Below, one piece after another: positions 50,650-59,692 of a stretch of 64,000 nt of DNA. The DNA comes from Pseudomonas alkylphenolica (GTDB lineage Bacteria > Pseudomonadota > Gammaproteobacteria > Pseudomonadales > Pseudomonadaceae), in assembly GCF_016009175.1 (NCBI RefSeq), contig NZ_JADUCM010000030.1, positions 1 through 64,000 of the forward strand, given 5' to 3'. The translations under genes were made by a program, and so were the position numbers. Positions within the stretch are counted from its first letter, which is position 1; each line of letters opens with the position of its first letter. The notes under the pieces were generated by a model. It had not been told where the DNA came from. It saw nothing but the letters and a program-made list of their open reading frames with translations, and did not search any database.

Positions 50650-51642
50650 ATGGCTGACGAGTGGAAGGCGCCCAGCGCCGACGAAAGTGAAGGCAACGAA
50701 GAGCGCAAAAGCTGGAAGTTGCTGGAAAAGACCTTGCTGGCGGGTGTGCAGGAGCAGCGTCGTGCGCGGCGTTGGGGGATTTTCTTCAAGCTGCTGACCT
50801 TTGCGTACCTGTTTGGCATTCTCGCGCTGTTCAGCCCGTTGATGAGCATGGACAAGGCGGCGTCTCGCAGCGTCAGTCACACCGCGGTGGTCGAAGTGCG
50901 CGGGATGATTGCCGATCAGGAGCCGGCCAGTGCCGACAACATCATCAGTGGCTTGCGCGACGCTTTCAAAGACTCGAAAACCAAGGCGGTGATCCTGCGC
51001 ATCAACAGCCCGGGTGGCAGTCCGGTGCAATCGGGTTACATCTACGATGAAATTCGCCGCCTGCGCGCGGAATATCCGGCCATCAAGCTGTACGCCGTGA
51101 TCAGCGATCTCGGAGCTTCCGGCGCCTATTACATCGCCAGTGCCGCAGACCAGATCTATGCCGACAAGGCGAGCCTGGTCGGCTCGATCGGTGTGACCGC
51201 GGCCGGTTATGGCTTTGTCGGTACCATGGAGAAGCTGGGTGTCGAGCGCCGTACCTACACGGCGGGCGAGCACAAGGCGTTCCTGGACCCGTTCCAGCCG
51301 CAAAAGCCTGAAGAGACCGCGTTCTGGCAGGGTGTGCTGGAGACCACGCACAAGCAGTTCATTGCCAGCGTCAAGCAGGGACGTGGTGAGCGCCTCAAAG
51401 ACAAAGAGCACCCTGAGCTGTTCAGTGGTTTGATCTGGTCGGGCGAGCAGGCATTGGCGCTGGGCCTGGTGGATGGCCTGGGCAGTGCAGGCTACGTGGC
51501 ACGTGAGGTGGTGGGTGAGAAGGAACTGGTGGACTTTACCGTTGAAGAGTCGCCGTTCGATCGCTTCTCCAAGCGTCTGGGTACCAGCATTGCCGAGCGC
51601 ATGGCAATGTGGATGGGCTTTCAGGGGCCATCGCTGCGCTGA
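50650..51642 (+). CDS. sppA: Signal peptide peptidase SppA (S49 family)
   Basis: 330 residues, the short single-domain SppA form. It cleaves remnant signal peptides in the inner membrane. The cytoplasmic N-terminus is followed by a membrane helix (about 42-64), then VVEVRGMIAD, RINSPGGSPVQS, the catalytic serine in SDLGASGAYYIA and the lysine in YADKASLVGSIGV. ATG 50650 is preferred; a GTG at 50644 is in frame. It is followed by a terminator. Confidence 0.92.
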   Translation: MADEWKAPSADESEGNEERKSWKLLEKTLLAGVQEQRRARRWGIFFKLLTFAYLFGILALFSPLMSMDKAASRSVSHTAVVEVRGMIADQEPASADNIISGLRDAFKDSKTKAVILRINSPGGSPVQSGYIYDEIRRLRAEYPAIKLYAVISDLGASGAYYIASAADQIYADKASLVGSIGVTAAGYGFVGTMEKLGVERRTYTAGEHKAFLDPFQPQKPEETAFWQGVLETTHKQFIASVKQGRGERLKDKEHPELFSGLIWSGEQALALGLVDGLGSAGYVAREVVGEKELVDFTVEESPFDRFSKRLGTSIAERMAMWMGFQGPSLR

Positions 51643-51660
51643 AGGTTCTGTCAGCTAATA

Positions 51661-51687
51661 AACCGGCCCGTCGAGGCCGGTTTTTTT
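51661..51687. terminator. Bidirectional terminator between sppA and yceF
   Basis: AACCGGCC-CGTCGA-GGCCGGTT stem followed by T run to 51687, between convergent genes. Confidence 0.9.
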
Positions 51688-51692
51688 ATGGG

Positions 51693-52271
51693 TCAGGGCA
51701 GGTCAACGCCTTCGGCCAGCAGCATGTCGATCAGGCGGATCAGCGGCAGGCCGACCAGGCTGGTGGCATCGACGCCGTGGGTGCTCTGGAACAGGCTCAC
51801 GCCGAGGCCTTCGGCTTTGAAGCTGCCGGCGCAATCGTAAGGCGTTTCGGTGCGCAGGTAGCGCTGGATGCGCGCCAAGTCCAGCTCGCGCATGTTGACC
51901 GTGAAGGGGATGCAGTCGACCTGGCAGTGGCCGGTCTGGCTGTTGAGCAGGGCGACGCCGGTGAGAAAGGTGACGTGATTGCCGCTGGCGGCCAGCAATT
52001 GCTCGCAGGCGCGTTCAAAGGTGTGTGGCTTGCCGAGGATCTGCTCGCCCAGCACGGCCACCTGGTCGGAGCCGATGATCAGGTGCGCGGGGTGGCTGCC
52101 CGCCAGGGCCTGGGCTTTCTCGCGGGCCAGGCGTTTGACCAGGTCAAGGGCAGGCTCTTCGGGCAGGCGCTGTTCGTCGATATCGGGGGAGGCCCAGCTG
52201 AAAGGAAGGCGCAAGCGCTCAAGCAATTCGCGCCGGTAAGGCGAGCTGGAAGCCAGTAATAAAGGCAGCAT
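51693..52271 (-). CDS. yceF: Maf-like nucleotide pyrophosphatase, YceF subgroup
   Basis: 192 residues. Maf proteins hydrolyse non-canonical nucleoside triphosphates; the YceF group prefers 7-methyl-GTP. Signatures are LLASSSPYRRELLERL, FSWASPDIDE, the catalytic region IIGSDQVAVLGEQILGKP (SDQ marks YceF rather than YhdE) and DCAGSFKAEGLG. It is divergent from the yceD-rpmF-plsX operon, as in E. coli. Confidence 0.93.
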   Translation of the reverse strand: MLPLLLASSSPYRRELLERLRLPFSWASPDIDEQRLPEEPALDLVKRLAREKAQALAGSHPAHLIIGSDQVAVLGEQILGKPHTFERACEQLLAASGNHVTFLTGVALLNSQTGHCQVDCIPFTVNMRELDLARIQRYLRTETPYDCAGSFKAEGLGVSLFQSTHGVDATSLVGLPLIRLIDMLLAEGVDLP

Positions 52272-52328
52272 GATAAACTCCTGGGCAGGTGAAACGATTC
52301 TAACATGCTGAACGGAGCCGAATTTCCT

Positions 52329-52357
52329 TTGACAGGGGCGGGGGTCATCCCTAGAAT
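52329..52357 (+). promoter_or_regulatory. Promoter of the yceD-rpmF-plsX operon
   Basis: Perfect TTGACA (52329-52334), a 17-base spacer and TAGAAT (52352-52357), then a GC-rich discriminator (GCTGCGCC). Transcription should start near 52364-52367, at or within three bases of the yceD ATG at 52367. The layout is very like the tRNA promoter at 22612. Confidence 0.9.
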
Positions 52358-52366
52358 GCTGCGCCT

Positions 52367-52894
52367 ATGTTGAATGACCCGATTCCACCTCACGTTGACC
52401 CGCGCAAATTGGCCGATCGTGGTGTTTCTCTCGAAGGAACGCTGCAACTCGCCGATTTGGAGAGACTCTGCGACCCGCTTTCCGACACTGTCGGTACGGT
52501 GCAGGCTAAATTCGATTTTGAGCGAGACGAGCAGAAGGCTGTGGTTATCCACACCGACCTGAGCGTCGAGGTCAAGATGGTTTGCCAGCGTTGTCTTGAG
52601 CTGGTCACCCTGCCGATCCATAGCGAATGTACATACGCTGTGGTGAAGGAGGGTGCGAATACCCAGTCGTTGCCGAAAGGTTATGACGTGCTGGAACTGG
52701 GCGAAGATCCTTTGGATCTGCAGGCCTTGGTCGAGGAGGAGCTTTTGCTCGCCCTGCCCATCGTGCCTGCTCATCATCCGGAAGAATGCCAGCAGCCGGC
52801 GGGCGCCGATGAGCCCGAACCGAGCAAGGACGAGGTAACACGGTCCAACCCGTTCAGTGTATTGGCGCAGTTAAAGCGTGACCCAAACGTTTAG
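52367..52894 (+). CDS. yceD: YceD-family protein (DUF177), 23S rRNA accumulation
   Basis: 175 residues. The family pattern is IPPHVDPRKLADRGVSLEG near the N-terminus, a CQRCLE pair (about residue 75) and an acidic DVLELGEDPLDLQALVEEELLLALPIVPAH... stretch. YceD-family proteins affect 23S rRNA accumulation and are encoded next to rpmF. No Shine-Dalgarno is available between the predicted transcription start and the ATG, so translation is probably leaderless. Confidence 0.9.
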   Translation: MLNDPIPPHVDPRKLADRGVSLEGTLQLADLERLCDPLSDTVGTVQAKFDFERDEQKAVVIHTDLSVEVKMVCQRCLELVTLPIHSECTYAVVKEGANTQSLPKGYDVLELGEDPLDLQALVEEELLLALPIVPAHHPEECQQPAGADEPEPSKDEVTRSNPFSVLAQLKRDPNV

Positions 52895-52907
52895 GAGTTA
52901 ATCAATT

Positions 52908-53090
52908 ATGGCTGTTCAGCAGAACAAAAAATCCCGCTCTGCCCGTGACATGCGCCGTTCGCACGACGCCCTCTCGGAAAACGCTCTGTCCGTAGAGAAA
53001 ACCACCGGTGAAGTACACCTGCGTCACCACGTATCGCCAGAAGGCGTATACCGTGGTCGTAAAGTGATCGACAAGGGCGCTGACGAGTAA
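52908..53090 (+). CDS. rpmF: 50S ribosomal protein L32
   Basis: 60 residues: [20 protein letters not shown], a helical middle, then [17 protein letters not shown]. It lacks the zinc cysteines of the C+ form, as is usual for gammaproteobacterial L32. TTAGGAGTTAATCA lies before ATG 52908. Strong codon bias indicates high expression. Confidence 0.97.
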
Positions 53091-53093
53091 TCC

Positions 53094-54104
53094 TTGTCCG
53101 CTCAGATCATCGCGATTGACGCAATGGGCGGGGACTTCGGTCCCCGCAGCATTGTTCAGGCAAGTATTGCTTGCCTATCGGCTACTCCCTCGCTGCACCT
53201 GACCCTCGTCGGTCAACCCTCCCTCCTTGAAGATCTCATCGCTGGCCAGTCGGCAGCGGATCGCGCGCGCCTGCAGATTGTTGCGGCAAGCGAAGTGATC
53301 GGCATGGACGAGCGGCCGTCCCAGGCATTGCGCGGCAAGCCCGATTCGTCAATGCGCGTGGCGCTCGAACTATTGCGTGATGGCAAGGTTCAGGCCTGCG
53401 TGAGCGCTGGCAACACCGGGGCGCTGATGGCGCTGTCGCGCTATGTATTGAAAACCTTGCCCGGTATCGATCGCCCGGCAATGGTTGCGGCCATTCCCAC
53501 GCAGGCCGGCTATTGCCAGTTGCTTGACCTGGGGGCGAACGTCGACTGCAGTGCAGAAAACCTCTTCCAGTTTGCCGTGATGGGCTCGGTGGCCGCTCAG
53601 GCCTTGGGGATTTCCCGGCCACGCGTGGCGCTGCTGAATGTCGGTACCGAAGACATCAAGGGTAACCAGCAGGTCAAGCTGGCGGCCAGTCTGCTGCAAA
53701 ATGCACGTGGCCTTAACTACATCGGTTTTGTCGAGGGCGATGGCTTGTACCGCGGCGAGGCGGATGTGGTGGTGTGCGACGGTTTTGTCGGCAACATCCT
53801 GCTCAAATCCAGCGAAGGGCTGGCGACCATGATCGGCGCGCGCATCGAGGCGCTGTTCAAGGGTGGCGTGGCGGCGCGCCTGGCCGGTGCCATGGCCATG
53901 CCGCTGCTCAAGCGCCTGCAGGCAGATCTTGCGCCGGCACGGCATAACGGTGCGAGTTTCCTCGGCCTGCAGGGGATCGTTATCAAGAGCCATGGTTCTG
54001 CGGGTGTGCAGGGTTTTCAGAGCGCCATCCAGCGCGCTTTGATCGAAATCCAGGAGAACCTGCCGGAGCGCCTGCACGGGCGACTGGAAGACTTGTTGCT
54101 TTAG
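53094..54104 (+). CDS. plsX: Phosphate acyltransferase PlsX
   Basis: 336 residues. It converts acyl-ACP to acyl-phosphate for phospholipid synthesis. Signatures: IIAIDAMGGDFGPRSIVQA, SMRVALELLRDGKVQACVSAGNTGALMA, LLDLGANVDCSAENL and VVCDGFVGNILLKSSEG. The only start giving the family N-terminus is TTG 53094, three bases after the rpmF stop, so it is probably translated by coupling to rpmF. Confidence 0.95.
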   Translation: MSAQIIAIDAMGGDFGPRSIVQASIACLSATPSLHLTLVGQPSLLEDLIAGQSAADRARLQIVAASEVIGMDERPSQALRGKPDSSMRVALELLRDGKVQACVSAGNTGALMALSRYVLKTLPGIDRPAMVAAIPTQAGYCQLLDLGANVDCSAENLFQFAVMGSVAAQALGISRPRVALLNVGTEDIKGNQQVKLAASLLQNARGLNYIGFVEGDGLYRGEADVVVCDGFVGNILLKSSEGLATMIGARIEALFKGGVAARLAGAMAMPLLKRLQADLAPARHNGASFLGLQGIVIKSHGSAGVQGFQSAIQRALIEIQENLPERLHGRLEDLLL

Positions 54105-54233
54105 GCATATCGGCGAGGAAGTGGTTAAATGTGACCGCTTGGTCCGCGTTATCATCCAAGTCTTCAGTTTCTTGTGCTCAGCCAGGTGCTGGGCGCTTCA
54201 TTTCCGACGACAAGATCATTAGGGGCTTGTTCA

Positions 54234-55172
54234 ATGTCTGCATCCCTCGCATTCGTCTTTCCCGGTCAAGGTTCGCAGTCCCTCGGCATGCTCGCCGAGC
54301 TGGGCGCCCAGTATCCGCTGGTCATTGATACCTTCAAGGAAGCCTCCGATGCCCTGGGCTATGACCTCTGGGCGCTGACCCAGCAGGGGCCGGAAGAGCA
54401 ACTCAATCAAACCGACAAAACCCAGCCGGCCATCCTTACCGCCTCGATCGCCTTGTGGCGTCTGTGGCTGGCAGAGGGCGGTGCGCGTCCGGCGTTCGTT
54501 TCCGGTCACAGCTTGGGCGAGTACAGCGCACTGGTTGCCGCTGGCAGCCTGAGCCTGAGTGACGCCGTCAAGCTGGTAAAGCGCCGTGGCGAACTCATGC
54601 AGGAAGCGGTGCCGGCCGGGCAGGGCGCCATGGCGGCGATCCTCGGCCTGGACGATGCTGAAGTCGTGCGTATCTGCGCCGAATCGGCTCAGGGCGAAGT
54701 CGTCAGCGCCGTAAACTTCAACTCGCCGGGTCAGGTCGTGATCGCCGGTGCCAAGGCAGCCGTCGAGCGTGCCATGGAAGCCTGCAAGGCGGCCGGTGCC
54801 AAGCGCGCACTGCCGCTGCCGGTCAGTGTGCCATCGCACTGCGAGCTGATGCGTCCTGCCGCCGAGCGCTTTGCCGAGTCGGTCAATGCCATCGACTGGC
54901 AAGCCCCGCAGATCCCGCTGGTGCAAAACGTCAGCGCAGCTGTTGCTGCCGACCTCGACACCCTCAAGCGCGACCTGCTCGAGCAGCTGTACAAGCCGGT
55001 TCGCTGGGTTGAATGCGTACAGACCCTGGCCGCCAATGGTCCGGTCAATCTGGTCGAGTGCGGCCCGGGCAAGGTCCTGGCGGGCCTGAACAAGCGTTGC
55101 GCCGAAGGCGTCACCACCTACAACCTCAACACCCCAGATGCTTTCGCCGCCACCCGCGCGGCGCTGGCCTGA
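54234..55172 (+). CDS. fabD: Malonyl-CoA:ACP transacylase FabD
   Basis: 312 residues. It loads malonate onto acyl carrier protein. LAFVFPGQGSQSLGML opens the protein; the nucleophile S93 is in SGHSLGEYSALVAAG, and the second active-site histidine is in VSVPSHCELM. AGGGG precedes ATG 54234. The 129-bp gap from plsX shows no separate gene. Confidence 0.96.
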   Translation: MSASLAFVFPGQGSQSLGMLAELGAQYPLVIDTFKEASDALGYDLWALTQQGPEEQLNQTDKTQPAILTASIALWRLWLAEGGARPAFVSGHSLGEYSALVAAGSLSLSDAVKLVKRRGELMQEAVPAGQGAMAAILGLDDAEVVRICAESAQGEVVSAVNFNSPGQVVIAGAKAAVERAMEACKAAGAKRALPLPVSVPSHCELMRPAAERFAESVNAIDWQAPQIPLVQNVSAAVAADLDTLKRDLLEQLYKPVRWVECVQTLAANGPVNLVECGPGKVLAGLNKRCAEGVTTYNLNTPDAFAATRAALA

Positions 55173-55188
55173 TTTAGGAGAAGCTTGC

Positions 55189-55929
55189 ATGAGCCTGCAA
55201 GGTAAAGTTGCACTGGTTACCGGCGCCAGCCGTGGTATCGGCCAGGCCATCGCCCTGGAACTGGGCCGTCTGGGCGCTACCGTGATCGGTACGGCGACCT
55301 CCGCCTCCGGCGCCGAGCGTATCGCTGCCACCCTCAAGGAGCACGGCATCACCGGTACCGGCCTTGAGCTGAACGTGACCAGCGACGAGTCGGTGAGCGC
55401 GACCCTGGCTGCGATCCAGGAGCAATTCGGTGCGCCGACCATTCTGGTCAACAACGCCGGTATCACCCGTGACAACCTGATGATGCGCATGAAGGATGAT
55501 GAGTGGTTCGATGTCATCGATACCAACCTCAACAGCCTCTACCGTCTGTCCAAGGGTGTGTTGCGCGGCATGACCAAGGCACGCTGGGGTCGTATCATCA
55601 GCATCGGTTCGGTAGTGGGTGCCATGGGTAACGCCGGGCAGGTCAACTACGCAGCAGCCAAGGCGGGCCTCGAAGGTTTCAGCCGTGCCCTGGCGCGTGA
55701 AGTAGGCTCCCGTGCAATCACCGTGAACTCGGTGACCCCGGGCTTTATCGACACCGACATGACCCGCGAACTGCCTGAAGCTCAGCGCGAAGCGCTGCAG
55801 ACCCAGATCCCGCTGGGGCGTCTGGGTCAGGCTCAGGAGATCGCCAATGTGGTGGCTTTCCTGGCCTCTGAAGGTGCGGGTTATGTGACTGGGGCAACGA
55901 TTCCGGTCAACGGCGGCATGTATATGTAA
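55189..55929 (+). CDS. fabG: 3-oxoacyl-ACP reductase FabG
   Basis: 246 residues, short-chain dehydrogenase. The NADPH motif is TGASRGIG (about 11-18), NNAG follows near 88, and the catalytic triad is S141, Y154, K158 in SIGSVVGAMGNAGQVNYAAAK. It reduces 3-oxoacyl-ACP in fatty-acid elongation. TTAGGAG is well placed before ATG 55189. Confidence 0.97.
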   Translation: MSLQGKVALVTGASRGIGQAIALELGRLGATVIGTATSASGAERIAATLKEHGITGTGLELNVTSDESVSATLAAIQEQFGAPTILVNNAGITRDNLMMRMKDDEWFDVIDTNLNSLYRLSKGVLRGMTKARWGRIISIGSVVGAMGNAGQVNYAAAKAGLEGFSRALAREVGSRAITVNSVTPGFIDTDMTRELPEAQREALQTQIPLGRLGQAQEIANVVAFLASEGAGYVTGATIPVNGGMYM

Positions 55930-56045
55930 ATCTAATGTGACGGATTGCTTCAAAAAAATGTCATACGAGCTGTCTAAAATCCGTTATAAAGCTGCAACCA
56001 GATTCTAGTCGGTTGGCAGGTGTGGTCTGGCGAGGCGTGTTGCGC

Positions 56046-56073
56046 TTGAAAAGCAGACGTCTTTCTATACACT
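56046..56073 (+). promoter_or_regulatory. Candidate acpP promoter
   Basis: TTGAAA (56046-56051) with TATACA (56066-56071, spacing 14) or TACACT (56068-56073, spacing 16) in the 195-bp gap before acpP. The register is uncertain. Confidence 0.4.
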
Positions 56074-56124
56074 TACACACCGGCCAGCCGCCTGACATAT
56101 GTCCATTAGGAGTGAAAACAAGGT

Positions 56125-56361
56125 ATGAGCACCATCGAAGAACGCGTCAAGAAAATCGTCGCCGAGCAACTGGGCGTTAAAGAAGAAGAAGTAGTGAACA
56201 CTGCTTCCTTCGTCGAAGATCTGGGTGCCGATTCCCTTGACACCGTTGAGCTGGTGATGGCTCTGGAAGAGGAATTCGAGACCGAAATCCCTGACGAAGA
56301 AGCCGAGAAGATCACTACTGTTCAAGCTGCTATCGACTACGTCACCAGCCACCAGGCCTAA
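56125..56361 (+). CDS. acpP: Acyl carrier protein
   Basis: 78 residues, strongly acidic. S37 in LGADSLDTVEL receives the 4'-phosphopantetheine arm. The codons are those of a very highly expressed gene, and AGGAG lies before ATG 56125. It is followed by a hairpin terminator before fabF. Confidence 0.98.
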   Translation: MSTIEERVKKIVAEQLGVKEEEVVNTASFVEDLGADSLDTVELVMALEEEFETEIPDEEAEKITTVQAAIDYVTSHQA

Positions 56362-56391
56362 GACGTTGTAGTCGTCGCTTCTTGTCATGGA

Positions 56392-56427
56392 AAAACCGCA
56401 CTGCCTTAACTGGCGTGCGGTTTTTTC
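56392..56427 (+). terminator. Terminator or attenuator after acpP
   Basis: CCGCAC-T-GCC / GGC-GTGCGG stem (56396-56420) followed by T6, within the acpP-fabF gap. It probably sets the high acpP to fabF transcript ratio. Confidence 0.85.
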
Positions 56428-56466
56428 TTTACAAGACATGTAGTCAATGTGAATAAGGAGAGTGCT

Positions 56467-57711
56467 GTGTCGCGTAGACGCGTCGTGGTCACCGGTATGG
56501 GTATGCTGTCGCCACTGGGTACGGATGTACCGAGCAGTTGGCAGGGCATTCTGGCTGGCCGCAGTGGCATAGGTCTGATTGAACATACGGACCTGTCTGC
56601 CTACTCCACCCGTTTTGGCGGCTCGGTAAAGGGCTTCGAGGTTGAGCAGTACCTGTCGGTCAAGGAAGCCCGCAAGCTCGATCTGTTCATTCAGTACGGC
56701 CTGGCAGCCGGTTTTCAGGCAGTGCGCAACGCTGGCCTGGAAGTAACCGACGCCAACCGCGAGCGCATCGGCGTTGCCATGGGCTCGGGTATCGGTGGCC
56801 TGACCAATATCGAAGAAACCAGCCGGACTTTGCACGAGCAAGGCCCGCGGCGCATTTCGCCGTTCTTCGTGCCGGGTTCGATCATCAACATGATTTCCGG
56901 TTTCCTGTCGATCCACCTGGGTGTACAGGGACCTAACTACGCCATCGCCACGGCTTGCACCACCGGTACCCACTGTATCGGTATGGCGGCACGCAACATT
57001 GCCTTTGGCGAAGCCGACGTAATGATCGCCGGCGGTGCAGAAATGGCGGCCTGCGGTCTGGGCATGGGCGGCTTCGGCGCTTCGCGCGCGCTGTCGACCC
57101 GCAACGACGACCCGACCCGGGCCAGCCGTCCGTGGGACAAGGGCCGTGACGGTTTTGTGCTGTCCGACGGTGCCGGTGCACTGGTGCTCGAAGAGCTTGA
57201 GCATGCCAAGGCCCGTGGTGCGACCATCTATGCCGAGCTGGTAGGTTTTGGCATGAGCGGCGATGCGTACCACATGACCTCGCCACCTGAAGACGGTAGC
57301 GGTGCGGCGCGCTGCATGGTCAATGCCCTGCGTGACGCGCGTTTGAACCCCGACCAGGTCAACTACATCAACGCGCACGGCACCTCGACGCCTGCTGGCG
57401 ACCTGGCCGAAGCCTCGGCGATCAAGTCGGTGTTCGGTGAGCATGCCTACACGCTGGCAGTCAGTTCGACCAAGTCGATGACCGGCCATCTGCTGGGCGC
57501 CGCCGGTGCAGTCGAAGCGATCTTCAGCGTGCTGTCGATCAATGGCCAGGTAGCACCGCCGACCATCAACCTCGATGAACCGGACACCGGTTGCGACCTG
57601 GACTTTGTGCCGCATGAGGCGCGCAACATGCCGATCGACGTCGTGTTGTCCAACTCCTTCGGCTTTGGCGGCACCAACGGCTCGCTGGTGTTCCGCCGGT
57701 TCGCCGACTGA
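56467..57711 (+). CDS. fabF: 3-oxoacyl-ACP synthase II FabF
   Basis: 414 residues. It elongates acyl-ACP by condensation with malonyl-ACP. SRRRVVVTGMGMLSPLG begins the protein; the catalytic cysteine is in ATACTTGTHCIG, and the two histidines are in NAHGTSTPAGD and KSMTGHLLGAAG. GTG 56467 is preferred because AAGGAG lies six bases upstream and gives the standard length; a GTG at 56449 precedes that site. It shares one base with pabC. Confidence 0.96.
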   Translation: MSRRRVVVTGMGMLSPLGTDVPSSWQGILAGRSGIGLIEHTDLSAYSTRFGGSVKGFEVEQYLSVKEARKLDLFIQYGLAAGFQAVRNAGLEVTDANRERIGVAMGSGIGGLTNIEETSRTLHEQGPRRISPFFVPGSIINMISGFLSIHLGVQGPNYAIATACTTGTHCIGMAARNIAFGEADVMIAGGAEMAACGLGMGGFGASRALSTRNDDPTRASRPWDKGRDGFVLSDGAGALVLEELEHAKARGATIYAELVGFGMSGDAYHMTSPPEDGSGAARCMVNALRDARLNPDQVNYINAHGTSTPAGDLAEASAIKSVFGEHAYTLAVSSTKSMTGHLLGAAGAVEAIFSVLSINGQVAPPTINLDEPDTGCDLDFVPHEARNMPIDVVLSNSFGFGGTNGSLVFRRFAD

Positions 57712-58526
57712 TGCACGGCTGGATCGATGGCGTGCCGGCCGATGCAGTGAACCTGCAGAGCCGTGCACTGGCCTACGGCGACGGTCTGTTCGAGACCATC
57801 GCGGTCAGGGCTGGCAAGCCATCGCTGCTTGAGTATCACCTTGATCGCCTGGCGCTGGGCTGCCAACGCCTGGCGATCGACGCCGACCTGTTGCTGGTTC
57901 GCGATGAGGTGTGCCGTTACGCCAGTGCGCTGGGTGGCGGCGTACTCAAGCTGATACTGGTCCGTGGTGACAGCCAGCGCGGTTATGCGCCTGCGACTGG
58001 CGTGGCACCACGGCGTATCCTCCAGGGCAGTCCCTTGCCCGCGTACCCTGCAGCGCATGCTGAGCAGGGCGTTCGTCTTTTTCCCTGTACCACGCGCCTG
58101 GCGGAACAACCGCTGCTGGCCGGCCTCAAGCACCTCAATCGTCTTGAGCAAGTGCTGGCGCGCGCCGAGTGGCAGGATGCCGAGCATGCCGAAGGATTGA
58201 TGCGCGATGTTTCCGGTCGCATCATCGAAGGGGTGTACAGCAATCTGTTTATGGTGCACGGCAATGAGCTGCTGACAGCCGACCTCAGCCGCTGTGGCGT
58301 GGCCGGCGTCATGCGTGCAGCGCTCATCGAGCAGGCTGCACGGGACGGGATTGCGCTGCGCATTACCGATCTGACCCCGCAGGACCTGGAGCAGGCCGAT
58401 GAAGTGTTCGTCTGCAACAGCGTCTACGGTGTCTGGCCGGTGCGTGCTTTTGCATCGCTGAACTGGCCGCCGGGTCCACTCACCCGTAAACTGCAGGCCA
58501 TTGCCCGTACGTTACTGGATGCCTGA
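57711..58526 (+). CDS. pabC: Aminodeoxychorismate lyase PabC
   Basis: 271 residues, fold-type IV PLP enzyme that forms 4-aminobenzoate for folate. Signatures are LAYGDGLFETI, LKLILVRGDSQRGY, the PLP lysine in LKHLNRLEQVLARAE and GRIIEGVYSNLFMV. Its ATG overlaps the fabF stop (TGATG). The fabF-pabC-mltG-tmk-holB order is typical of gammaproteobacteria. Confidence 0.94.
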   Translation: MHGWIDGVPADAVNLQSRALAYGDGLFETIAVRAGKPSLLEYHLDRLALGCQRLAIDADLLLVRDEVCRYASALGGGVLKLILVRGDSQRGYAPATGVAPRRILQGSPLPAYPAAHAEQGVRLFPCTTRLAEQPLLAGLKHLNRLEQVLARAEWQDAEHAEGLMRDVSGRIIEGVYSNLFMVHGNELLTADLSRCGVAGVMRAALIEQAARDGIALRITDLTPQDLEQADEVFVCNSVYGVWPVRAFASLNWPPGPLTRKLQAIARTLLDA

Positions 58527-58529
58527 TTT

Positions 58530-59672
58530 GTGAGACGTAAATTATTGGTGCTGCTGGAGACCGGATTGATTCTGGCAGGCCTGCTGCTGGGCTTTTCGGC
58601 CTGGAAGGTGAAGTCGGCACTGGAGCAGCCCCTGCACATCAGTCAGGAACAACTGCTCGACGTGCCCACCGGCACCAACCCCAATCGCATGTTCTACCGC
58701 ATGGAAAACCAGGGGTTGCTGGACGATGCCTTCTGGCTGCGGCTTTACTGGCGCTTCAACATGGCCGGCGTGCCGTTGCACACCGGCGAATACCGCATGA
58801 CCCCGGGTATGACCGTGCACGACCTGTTCGAGGTCTGGCGTCGTGGCGATGTGGTGCAGTACAGCCTGACGCTGGTCGAAGGCTGGAACTTCCGCCAGGT
58901 GCGCTCGGCGTTGGCCAAGCATGAAAAAATCAAACAGACCCTCGACGGCCTCAGCGATGCCGAGGTGATGGACAAACTCGGGCATCCCGGGGTGTTCCCA
59001 GAGGGTCGCTTTTTCCCCGACACCTACCGTTTCGTGCGGGGCATGACCGATGTCGAGTTCCTCCAGCAAGCCTATGCCCGCCTTGAAGAAGTGCTCGCCA
59101 AGGAATGGGCCGAGCGCCCGACCGACCTGCCGTACCGCGACCCGTACCAGGCGCTGATCATGGCCTCGCTGGTCGAGAAGGAAACCGGGGTGCCGCAGGA
59201 GCGTGGCCTGATCGCCGGGGTGTTCGTGCGCCGCATGCGTATCGGCATGCTGTTGCAAACCGACCCGACCGTCATCTATGGCATGGGCGAGCGCTACAAC
59301 GGCAAGATCACCCGCGCCGACTTGCGTGAGCCCACGCCCTACAACACCTACACCAACGCCGGCCTGCCGCCGACGCCGATTGCCATGGTCGGCCGTGAAG
59401 CCATTCATGCCGCGTTGAATCCAACCCCGGGCAGCAGCCTGTACTTTGTCGCCCGGGGTGACGGCAGCCATGTGTTCTCCGATGACCTGGATGCGCACAA
59501 TTCGGCTGTTCGTGAGTACCAGATCAAGCGCCGCGCCGACTATCGTTCGAGCCCGGCCCCTGCGGTTGCCCCTGAAGTCGAGGGTGAGTCGCAGGCCCCG
59601 CAAGCCCCTGAGGCCGATCCTGAACCGGTTCCCGAATCGTCGGCACCGGCCAGCGACGCCTCTTCGCAATGA
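58530..59672 (+). CDS. mltG: Endolytic murein transglycosylase MltG
   Basis: 380 residues. It cleaves nascent glycan strands and limits their length. One N-terminal membrane helix (about 7-27), a LysM-like subdomain (about 70-130) and the YceG catalytic core follow, with the glutamate in MASLVEKETGV (E216/E218), PEGRFFPDTY and TPYNTYTNAGLPPTPI. A Pro/Ala/Glu-rich tail (about 345-380) extends past the usual end. The start is GTG 58530, three bases after the pabC stop. Confidence 0.94.
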   Translation: MRRKLLVLLETGLILAGLLLGFSAWKVKSALEQPLHISQEQLLDVPTGTNPNRMFYRMENQGLLDDAFWLRLYWRFNMAGVPLHTGEYRMTPGMTVHDLFEVWRRGDVVQYSLTLVEGWNFRQVRSALAKHEKIKQTLDGLSDAEVMDKLGHPGVFPEGRFFPDTYRFVRGMTDVEFLQQAYARLEEVLAKEWAERPTDLPYRDPYQALIMASLVEKETGVPQERGLIAGVFVRRMRIGMLLQTDPTVIYGMGERYNGKITRADLREPTPYNTYTNAGLPPTPIAMVGREAIHAALNPTPGSSLYFVARGDGSHVFSDDLDAHNSAVREYQIKRRADYRSSPAPAVAPEVEGESQAPQAPEADPEPVPESSAPASDASSQ

Positions 59673-59692
59673 TCAAACTGTAAGGACTGCCT

